Source: Pseudoduganella violacea
Lineage (GTDB): Bacteria > Pseudomonadota > Gammaproteobacteria > Burkholderiales > Burkholderiaceae_D
Direction of reading: 5' to 3'
NCBI RefSeq assembly: GCF_014191875.1
Contig: NZ_JACHXD010000002.1
Location: forward strand, 1-64,000
DNA length: 64,000 bases
Shown here in pieces: positions 57,755 to 64,000 of this stretch. The notes beneath the pieces were generated by a model. The model was given only the letters and a program-made list of their open reading frames with translations, did no database searches and was not told the origin of the DNA. Position 1 is the first letter of the stretch. The number at the start of each line of letters is the position of its first letter. Both the position numbers and the translations under genes were made by a program.

Positions 57755-57861
57755 GGGATGCTCCTTGGCTATGAATCAGGCAAATGATTCTGCCAAGGCT
57801 GGGAGCCTGCGATAAGTGGTCTGGCGCTTGAAGCGCTTTCAAGCGCCGTAAGAAGATGGCC

Positions 57862-58329
57862 TTATTGGCTGGAGCCGAGGCTAAGACGCATGGGCTGGTA
57901 GCGCAAGCCATCCTTTTCCATCACTGGGCCTTCGGACTGGAATCCCAGGCGCTCATACATGGGCAGGCCGTAGATGGAGGAATTCAGCGTGAAGCTGCCG
58001 GGGTTGCCGCGCGCCAGCGCATCGTCGCGTCCCGCTTCCCACAACAGGCGGCCCAGACCCTGGCCATGGCACTGGCGCGCCACGTACAGGTTGTACAGAT
58101 GCGAATTGCCGCGCAGGGCGACCACGCCAACCAGGGCGCCATCCCGTTCCGCCAGCTGATAGCGGAAGTTGGCGTCGGCCAGATTGCGCGCGATGGCCTC
58201 GGGACGGATCGTGGCGAGGAAGTTATCCGCGCCGCTGGCGTCGCCGCTGATGGTGAGAAAAGGCAGCAAGTCGATGACCAGGGCGCTGATCGCATCCGCA
58301 TCGGCGGCTTGGGCAAAACGCAGCTTCAT
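57862..58329 (-). CDS. GNAT-family N-acetyltransferase
   Basis: 155 residues. The ATG at 58329 sits 6 bases after AAGGAG, better than the GTG at 58335. Motif A for acetyl-CoA is LYVARQCHGQGLGRLLWEAG; the C-terminal YERLGFQSEGP segment closes the fold. The substrate is unknown. It lies 9 bases after the lipoprotein gene, probably in one unit. Confidence 0.9.
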   Translation of the reverse strand: MKLRFAQAADADAISALVIDLLPFLTISGDASGADNFLATIRPEAIARNLADANFRYQLAERDGALVGVVALRGNSHLYNLYVARQCHGQGLGRLLWEAGRDDALARGNPGSFTLNSSIYGLPMYERLGFQSEGPVMEKDGLRYQPMRLSLGSSQ

Positions 58330-58338
58330 CCGCACTCC

Positions 58339-59244
58339 TTAAACGCCGGGCACCAGATTGGCGCCGTCCACCAATTTGTAGGCGCCGTCGCGGTAGCTAT
58401 AGCGCGCGCTACCCTTGACTGCGCGCTTCACGCGCTTGCCGCCTTCCACGCCTTGCGGCAGGGCTTCGCGTTCGCCGGAAAAGTCGATCAGCACATCGCC
58501 ATAGCGCTGCCCATCGGCGGGAGCGGCAATGCGCCAGTTGCCATCCACCCGCCAGCACTCGGAAGTCTCGGGACCGCAAGCGCCCTCGCTGTCCGATTCA
58601 ACCTGCTCGCCCAGCATATGGCGCATATTCTCGTCGCTCAGATCGAACAGGGAAAGGAAGCGGATGCTGTAACCCTGCCACGTCCCGCCATGCAGCATGG
58701 CCAGGCCAGGCTTGCCCGGCGCCAGCGTAACCCATTGCGCGGAACCCGACTGGCCCATCGACCCCAGTTCGGCCACATTCTCGTGGCGGCGCTGCACCAC
58801 CCACTTGCCCTGCTCCTGGCGCAGCAGATAGACGCTCAAACGGCCTGGCGTGACGTGGGCCGTGCTGGTGACACCCTGCTCATCGGCCATCTCGCCATTC
58901 ACCACCAGCGCGGCGAGACCGTTCTCCAGCACTTTGGCTCCGGTCGGCGTAATCAGATGCAGACTGCGCACGCTGCGCTCATCCGGTTCAGGCAATTCGG
59001 CCAGCGCATCCTTGCTGGCGGGACGATAAGCGTCCGCGAAGACCGCCTGCATCAGCTGCGGCAGCAGCACCTTTTCATCCACAGCGGCCGGTGCAGGCAG
59101 CGGCGCTGAAGCGGCAGCCGCCGCATCAGCGCTGGCAGTGGCCTGCGGCACAGGCGCCGCAGGCGCCTCATCGCGCGAGCAGCCGCTCAAAATCAGGGGA
59201 AGGCAAATCAGACCAACAGAAAAACGCATCATTAAATCAGTCAC
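58339..59244 (-). CDS. Hypothetical lipoprotein
   Basis: 301 residues from a GTG at 59244 with AAGGA 9 bases upstream; ATG 59232 and 59229 are alternatives. A lipobox LILSGC (Cys about residue 22), then a Pro/Ala-rich linker of about 30 residues, then a soluble domain of about 240 residues with several short beta-strand-like stretches (HVTPGRLSVYLLRQEQGKW, GNWRIAAP). No family recognised. It lies between dnaE2 and a GNAT gene on the same strand. Confidence 0.75.
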   Translation of the reverse strand: MTDLMMRFSVGLICLPLILSGCSRDEAPAAPVPQATASADAAAAASAPLPAPAAVDEKVLLPQLMQAVFADAYRPASKDALAELPEPDERSVRSLHLITPTGAKVLENGLAALVVNGEMADEQGVTSTAHVTPGRLSVYLLRQEQGKWVVQRRHENVAELGSMGQSGSAQWVTLAPGKPGLAMLHGGTWQGYSIRFLSLFDLSDENMRHMLGEQVESDSEGACGPETSECWRVDGNWRIAAPADGQRYGDVLIDFSGEREALPQGVEGGKRVKRAVKGSARYSYRDGAYKLVDGANLVPGV

Positions 59245-59329
59245 TCGTTACAATCCTTGCAATCATACAGGAGAGCACAATAATGCGCTTTTCAACTGAG
59301 TCAATAATTTGCAGGATCAATACAGGCGC

Positions 59330-62300
59330 TCAGCAGAAATCGCGGCTGATGGTGGGAAGGCGGCCGATCAGGTGCGACATGTCGACCAGGCGCTTGGCGA
59401 CCAGATGGCGCACGATGCCTTGTTGCTGCCAGACGCCATAGACGCCCAACAGCGGCGCAGTCAGTACTTCGGCGCGCTGCTTTTCCAGCAGGGCGGGCCA
59501 GATGATGACATTCACATTGCCCGTTTCGTCTTCAATGGTGATGAAGAGAACACCCTTGGCCGTGCCGGGACGCTGGCGCACGGTGACAATGCCGCAGGCG
59601 CGGGCGAGCTGGCCGTCGGTAAAAGTGTTCAGCACTTCGGCGGGCAGGAAGCGTTTGGCGTGCAGTTGCGGGCGAATCAGCGCGACGGGATGGCGGCGCA
59701 GGGTCAGTCCTTGAGCGCGATAGTCGCCGATGATGTCCTCGCCCTCGCTGGGCGCCGTCAGTACCGGCGCGGCTTCCTGTGGCACTGTGGGGCGCAGCAA
59801 ATCCTTATCCGGCACAGCACCCACAGCGTCCCACAGCGCCTGGCGGCGGTGGCCTGCGAGGCCGTGCAAAGCGTTACCGCCAGCCAGTATCTGCAAATCA
59901 TGACGATCCAGATCGGCGCGCCGCGCCAGGTCCGCCACGCTGGCAAAGGGACGCTGCGCGCGCGCCGCCACGATGCGCGCCGCCGCTTCGGGGCGCATGC
60001 CGCGCAACATGGAAAAGCCCAGCCGCACCGCAGGCTGGTCTGCACGGCGCGCGCGGCTGCCTTCCTGCTCCTCCAATGTAGAGTCCCAATCGCTGACGAT
60101 CAGATCAACCGGCCGCACTTCCACCCCATGGCGCTTCGCATCCTGTACCAGCTGCGAGGGCTGGTAGAAGCCCAACGGCTGGCTGTTCAATAACGCGCAC
60201 AGGAAGACAGCTGGCTCATGGCACTTGACCCATGAACTCACATACGTCAACAGCGCAAAGCTGGCCGCATGCGATTCGGGAAAGCCATATTCGCCAAAAC
60301 CTTGAATCTGCAGGCAAATACGCTTGGCGAATTCCTCGCCATAACCACGCTCCACCATCCCGGCGACAATGCGTTCCTCGTATTTCTTCACATCGCCCTT
60401 GCGCTTCCATGCCGCCATATCGCGCCGCAGCTGATCGGCCTCCCCCGGCTTGAAACCGGCGGCGATAACCGCCACCTGCATCACCTGCTCCTGGAAGATC
60501 GGCACACCCAAGGTACGCCCTAACGCCTCTTCCAGTCCTGGCGGATAATCAATCTTACTTTTGTCCATGCGCCGCTGCAGATACGGATGCACCATACCGC
60601 CCTGGATCGGCCCCGGGCGCACCAGCGCCACCTCCACCACCAGATCATAGAACTCGCGTGGGCGCAAACGTGGCAGCATGCTCATTTGCGCGCGCGACTC
60701 GATCTGGAACACGCCCATGGTGTCGGCCTCGCACATCATGTCGTAGGTGGCCTCGTCTTCTTTCGGCACGTCCTGCATGCGGAACTCGCAACCGCGCCGC
60801 TGACCGATCAGATCGAAAGCGCGGTGCAAGGCCGATAGCATGCCCAGCGCCAGCACATCGACTTTGAGCAGGCCCAGTTCTTCCAGATCGTCCTTGTCCC
60901 ATTGGATGACGCTGCGGTCTTCCATGGTCGCGTTCTCGATCGGCACCAGACGCGAAAGCTTGTCGCGGGCGATGACGAAACCACCCACATGCTGCGACAG
61001 ATGGCGCGGAAACTTGAGCAGCTTCTCGGCCATCGACGCCCATTGCCGCGCCAGCAGCGATTCCGGATCGAGGCCGCATTCAGCCAAGCGCGCCAGCAGA
61101 TCGTGCTTGCTGTCGAACCAGCGGTGCGCCTTCGCCACTTTTTCCACGATATCCAAATCGACGCCGAGCGCCTTGCCGCTGTCGCGCAGTGCGCTGCGGG
61201 GCCGGTAGCAGATCACGGTGGCGGCCAGCGCGGCGCGGTGGCGGCCGTATTTTTTGTAGATGTACTGGATCACTTCCTCGCGCCGCTGATGCTCGAAATC
61301 GACGTCGATATCAGGCGGCTCTGCGCGCTCCAGCGAAATGAAGCGCTCGACCAGCAGCTTGCTGCGCGAAGGATCGACTTCGGTAATCCCCAGGCAGAAG
61401 CAGACGGCCGAATTGGCCGCCGAACCACGTCCCTGGCACAGGATATTGATCGAACGCGCATAGCGCACGATGTCGTACACGGTGAGGAAGTAATGTTCGT
61501 ACTCCAGCTTGGCGATCAGGTCCAGCTCATGCTCAATCTGTTCTTTCACCTTTTGCGGCAAGCCATCGGGATAGCGGACCTTCACCCCGGCATAGGTCTC
61601 CTGGCGCAGATAGCTGGTGGCCGTATAGCCGGACGGGATCAGCTCATCGGGATATTCATAGCGCAGCTCATCGAGCGAAAACTCGCACTGCTGCGCGATG
61701 CGTATGGTTTCGGCCAGCGCTTGTGCCGGATAAACGTTCGCCAGACGAAAACGCGAACGCAGGCGCTGCTCGGCGTTCTGTCCCAGCTCATAGCCGCACT
61801 CCCCCACCGGCTTGCCCAGACGGATCGCATTCAGCGTATCGTGCAGCGGCTTGCGCGAACGCACGTGCATGCAGACATGGCCCGCCGCGACCACCGGCAA
61901 GCCATGCTGCAGCGCCACCTCCTCGACACCGGTGCGGTGCGTTTCATCGAAGGCGCGCTGCAGCAGGGTCAAGCCGATCCAGCAGCGGCCGGGGAAAGTG
62001 GACGCCATCCACGCCGCCTGCGCATGCAGACGGTCGACCTCCTGCGCTTCCTGGGCGGGATAGGCAGGCAACAGGATCAGCAAGCAGTCCGGCATGCCTT
62101 TCAGGTGGGCGTGCTCCGGCGCTGGATTGGCAAAATCGTCGGGATGCAGCAGATATGTACCTTTATCGGCGCGCGTGCGTCCCACGGTGATCATTTCCGA
62201 CAGATTGCCGTAGCCATTGCGGTTCTGCGCGATGGCGACCAGCGACAGCGCCGGGCTGCCGTCCGGATTCTTCAAGTGGAAAAAACTGCCGATCAGCAGT

Positions 62301-62512
62301 TGCTTGAGGCCCGCCCGCTTTGCCTCACCGTGAGCGCGTACTACGCCGGCCAGCGAGCACTCGTCGGTGATCGCCAGCGCCTCGTAGTCCAGTTGCACGG
62401 CGCGCGCCGCCAACTCCTCGGCATGCGAAGCGCCTTCGAGGAAGGAGAAGTTCGTCAGGCAGAACAGTTCCGCATAGGCGGGCAGTCCGATTTTTGGCGG
62501 CGTCGCGGACAT
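59330..62512 (-). CDS. dnaE2: Error-prone DNA polymerase III alpha subunit DnaE2 (ImuC)
   Basis: 1060 residues. The alpha-type polymerase of SOS mutagenesis, working with ImuA and ImuB. PHP domain starts at YAELFCLTNFSFLEGASHAEEL; the polymerase palm has the PDIDVDFEHQRREEVIQYIY aspartates; OB-fold and C-terminal ISRDFC end complete it. Directly upstream is an SOS box. The usual partner genes imuA and imuB are not adjacent: the region upstream holds no such genes before the retron. Confidence 0.95.
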   Translation of the reverse strand: MSATPPKIGLPAYAELFCLTNFSFLEGASHAEELAARAVQLDYEALAITDECSLAGVVRAHGEAKRAGLKQLLIGSFFHLKNPDGSPALSLVAIAQNRNGYGNLSEMITVGRTRADKGTYLLHPDDFANPAPEHAHLKGMPDCLLILLPAYPAQEAQEVDRLHAQAAWMASTFPGRCWIGLTLLQRAFDETHRTGVEEVALQHGLPVVAAGHVCMHVRSRKPLHDTLNAIRLGKPVGECGYELGQNAEQRLRSRFRLANVYPAQALAETIRIAQQCEFSLDELRYEYPDELIPSGYTATSYLRQETYAGVKVRYPDGLPQKVKEQIEHELDLIAKLEYEHYFLTVYDIVRYARSINILCQGRGSAANSAVCFCLGITEVDPSRSKLLVERFISLERAEPPDIDVDFEHQRREEVIQYIYKKYGRHRAALAATVICYRPRSALRDSGKALGVDLDIVEKVAKAHRWFDSKHDLLARLAECGLDPESLLARQWASMAEKLLKFPRHLSQHVGGFVIARDKLSRLVPIENATMEDRSVIQWDKDDLEELGLLKVDVLALGMLSALHRAFDLIGQRRGCEFRMQDVPKEDEATYDMMCEADTMGVFQIESRAQMSMLPRLRPREFYDLVVEVALVRPGPIQGGMVHPYLQRRMDKSKIDYPPGLEEALGRTLGVPIFQEQVMQVAVIAAGFKPGEADQLRRDMAAWKRKGDVKKYEERIVAGMVERGYGEEFAKRICLQIQGFGEYGFPESHAASFALLTYVSSWVKCHEPAVFLCALLNSQPLGFYQPSQLVQDAKRHGVEVRPVDLIVSDWDSTLEEQEGSRARRADQPAVRLGFSMLRGMRPEAAARIVAARAQRPFASVADLARRADLDRHDLQILAGGNALHGLAGHRRQALWDAVGAVPDKDLLRPTVPQEAAPVLTAPSEGEDIIGDYRAQGLTLRRHPVALIRPQLHAKRFLPAEVLNTFTDGQLARACGIVTVRQRPGTAKGVLFITIEDETGNVNVIIWPALLEKQRAEVLTAPLLGVYGVWQQQGIVRHLVAKRLVDMSHLIGRLPTISRDFC

Positions 62513-62528
62513 GGAGGGTCAAGAAAAA

Positions 62529-62544
62529 CTGTATATAAATACAG
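62529..62544 (-). promoter_or_regulatory. LexA (SOS) box of dnaE2
   Basis: CTGT-ATATAAAT-ACAG, a perfect CTGT-N8-ACAG palindrome 17 bases before the dnaE2 start. Indicates DNA-damage induction of dnaE2. Confidence 0.92.
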
Positions 62545-62853
62545 TATTTTAGCAGTGCCTCCTAGACTCGCAAGTCTCGCAGCGGACTCCCAACTCAAGA
62601 ATTGTTCGCCACTCTCTTCTTCAGTCTGATGGCATTTCAACTACTTCGTGAAGATCAGAAAAGCCACTTCTCAGCTGGGCTGGAGTAACTGAAAGGGTTT
62701 GATCCGTTTGGCAACTATAAATTTTTACCAACTGCAAACTTACCAATAGAGCCTTCCCTAATGAGACGCGATGCCCCTTAGGTATGCACTGGCATTCTTC
62801 GTTGAACGTGTTGTATTAGGTCTAGTAATGCTCCTGCTGCTTGCTAAGCACTA
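62545..62853. other. Non-coding stretch between dnaE2 and the retron
   Basis: About 310 bases, AT-richer than the core. No open frame, tRNA or repeat is evident. A weak TTGAAC/GTAATG promoter-like pair occurs near 62802-62830. It separates the chromosome-like dnaE2 from the AT-rich retron, so an insertion boundary may lie here, but no attachment site is recognisable. Confidence 0.4.
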
Positions 62854-62882
62854 TTGCCAATGTGCTACAAAACCGCTATGCT
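62854..62882 (+). promoter_or_regulatory. Candidate promoter of the retron RNA
   Basis: TTGCCA at 62854-62859, a 17-base spacer and TATGCT at 62877-62882. Transcription would begin near 62889, inside the a1 segment, so the RNA's true 5' end may be shorter than the pairing suggests. Confidence 0.5.
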
Positions 62883-63059
62883 AGATCTACCTTACGCGTG
62901 GGACAGATTTATTTTTTGTCCTTGTCGGGCGTTTAGCCAGACACGAATTTATTGAGGATATTTAGGTTGCGTTAAAGGCTTGCCTAACGCTCCCTCGATA
63001 CCCCACCTCGCGATCGTTAGTCAAGCCTTTAACGCATCCTTTAGGTAAGGAAAATCTGG
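62881..63059 (+). ncRNA. Putative retron msr-msd RNA (type II-A like)
   Basis: Pairing ends: 62881-62895 (ending GATCTACCTTAC) with 63045-63059 (starting GTAAGGAAAATC), 13 of 15 positions pair including one G-U. After a1, G residues in ACGCGTG offer a branching guanosine as in Eco1. The msr then has two hairpins: GGACA/TGTCC (62901-62921) and GTCxGGC/GCCxGAC around GTTTA (62924-62942). The msd is a long stem, TGCGTTAAAGGCTTG (62968-62982) with CAAGCCTTTAACGCA (63022-63036), extended inside by CTAACG/CGTTAG. The order and sizes match retron RNA, and the a2 start GTAAGG matches that of Eco1. The reverse transcriptase is not in the window. Confidence 0.75.
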
Positions 63060-63060
63060 G

Positions 63061-63087
63061 CGGCCTCCTTGTGGAGGCCGTTTTTTT
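63061..63087 (+). terminator. Rho-independent terminator between retron RNA and effector
   Basis: CGGCCTCC-TTGT-GGAGGCCG followed by seven T. It follows the a2 segment directly and would separate the abundant RNA from the lower-level effector mRNA, or give read-through control. Confidence 0.9.
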
Positions 63088-63096
63088 AAGGGCGAG

Positions 63097-64000
63097 ATGA
63101 AGAAGTTTGAGGATAAGTTAATTGCAGAGTTCCAAGACTTCGAGCATGAAAAATTTCATGTTTCATTCATGCCGCCTAAAGTCTTCCTCTGCGGAGGCGA
63201 GGTTGACATTAAAGCAACTATCCCTAAAAGCCTCCGAGACAGATTAATTACTCATTTCTCTGCTCATGAAGATGAGCTTCATGATTCCCGAATTCAAGCA
63301 GAGGATTTCAAAGATTATTTTAAAGAAGGTGCATATTCCGATCTACTGGAGTTTGAGACGGACATCGCAAACATTGCAACTTTAATAGTTATTTGTTTGG
63401 AAAGCGCTGGCTCACTTGTCGAGCTTGGCCTTTTCTGCATGGCCCCTACTACAGCATCGAAGCTTCTAATAATTGCGCCACAGGCAGAACTCGCAGGTGA
63501 AGATTCCTTCATCTTTCTCGGGCCACTAGATCACATTAAGCGTAACAATCCAGATGCTGTTGTGGCGTATCCTTGGCCATCTTCTGACGTACTCGAATAT
63601 GAGCATATTGAGCTCGTGGTTGGCGACATCAAGCAGAAGTTAGAAAAAATGAAGAAAACTCAGAAGTTTTCCGAAAATAATTCTGCTCACATTGCTTTTC
63701 TTATTTACGACGTAATTATACTTGCTGAATCCATTACAATCACGGAAATCGAATATACCCTCTTGGCATTTAAATTAGAGATCGATGGAAAAACAGTAAG
63801 CAGACTTCTATACCTACTCGAAAAGATTGGCCTGATTGCGCATACTGTATATAGCAACGTAATCTACTACTTTGACACACCGGGTTCTACGAGAAGAATT
63901 AAGTTTGGCACGGATACCAAGGGGCGGACACGAGACTCGCAGGCATTGACAATGGCGCTAAGATCCGCTTACACCGCAGATAATGATGAATCATCTAAGA
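63097..64000 (+). CDS. Retron effector: nucleoside-deoxyribosyltransferase-like protein, 3' end cut by the window
   Basis: 301 codons are open to the window end with no stop. The Eco1 (Ec86) retron effector is of similar length, so only a little is missing. NDT-like domain in the N-terminal half: PKVFLCGGEVD (residues 27-37), the LEFETDIANIATLIVICLE region, ESAGSLVELG (102-111) holding the likely catalytic glutamates, and SFIFLGPLDHIKRNN. The C-terminal part (about 195-270) looks like a winged-helix DNA-binding region (AHIAFLIYDVIILAESITI, TLLAFKLEIDGKTVSRLLYL), as in the Eco1 effector. By analogy it is held inactive by RT and msDNA, and acts on nucleotides or DNA when phage disrupts that complex. 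GC content is far below the neighbours. Confidence 0.85.
   Translation, partial: MKKFEDKLIAEFQDFEHEKFHVSFMPPKVFLCGGEVDIKATIPKSLRDRLITHFSAHEDELHDSRIQAEDFKDYFKEGAYSDLLEFETDIANIATLIVICLESAGSLVELGLFCMAPTTASKLLIIAPQAELAGEDSFIFLGPLDHIKRNNPDAVVAYPWPSSDVLEYEHIELVVGDIKQKLEKMKKTQKFSENNSAHIAFLIYDVIILAESITITEIEYTLLAFKLEIDGKTVSRLLYLLEKIGLIAHTVYSNVIYYFDTPGSTRRIKFGTDTKGRTRDSQALTMALRSAYTADNDESSK

Overview
The window looks like a high-GC betaproteobacterium of the family Oxalobacteraceae (Massilia, Duganella or Janthinobacterium type). The evidence is the order and sequence of the housekeeping genes (pyrG-kdsA-eno-ftsB, dapA-bamC, trpS with a site-2 protease, a YciO-type gene, htpX and a PHP phosphatase), a dnaE2 gene under a CTGT-N8-ACAG SOS box, and scattered palindromic intergenic repeats. 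The genus is inferred from gene content only.

Layout. 1-3300 is a poorly conserved stretch: the 3' end of an IS3-family transposase, several hypothetical genes and a broken DUF29 gene. 3374-9984 holds mutS, a secreted phosphoesterase-like protein, slyD, the ribosomal oxygenase gene and a small Ala-rich lipoprotein. 10082-24027, all on the minus strand, is a secretion locus: a 2689-residue DUF4347/cadherin-like/Ig-like protein, a TolC-type outer membrane protein, two HlyD-type adaptors and an M50 metalloprotease fused to an HlyD-type adaptor, with no ABC ATPase. 24331-34114 is housekeeping (bamC, dapA, trpS, htpX, gamma carbonic anhydrase, hslO and others). 34149-44065, again all minus, looks like an unassigned specialised-metabolite locus: AurF-type diiron oxygenase, TauD-type dioxygenase, AMP-forming ligase, thermostable-hemolysin-family protein, three darcynin-like proteins, two short-chain dehydrogenases, a ferredoxin, an MFS exporter and an AraC regulator. 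44347-51473 holds two TonB receptors, one with a glycerophosphodiesterase and one Fur-box-linked with a hemin-degrading-factor homologue. 51750-56086 is the ftsB-eno-kdsA-pyrG group. 56294-62512 ends with dnaE2.

The right edge (62881 to the end) is AT-rich and unlike the rest of the window. It carries what I read as a type II-A retron: a structured msr-msd RNA with pairing a1/a2 ends, two small msr hairpins and a long msd stem, then a terminator, then a nucleoside-deoxyribosyltransferase-like effector with a C-terminal DNA-binding-like region, similar to the effector of retron Eco1 (Ec86). The reverse transcriptase should lie just past the window end. This, the ABC-less M50/HlyD secretion locus and the AurF/TauD locus are the three parts most worth following up.
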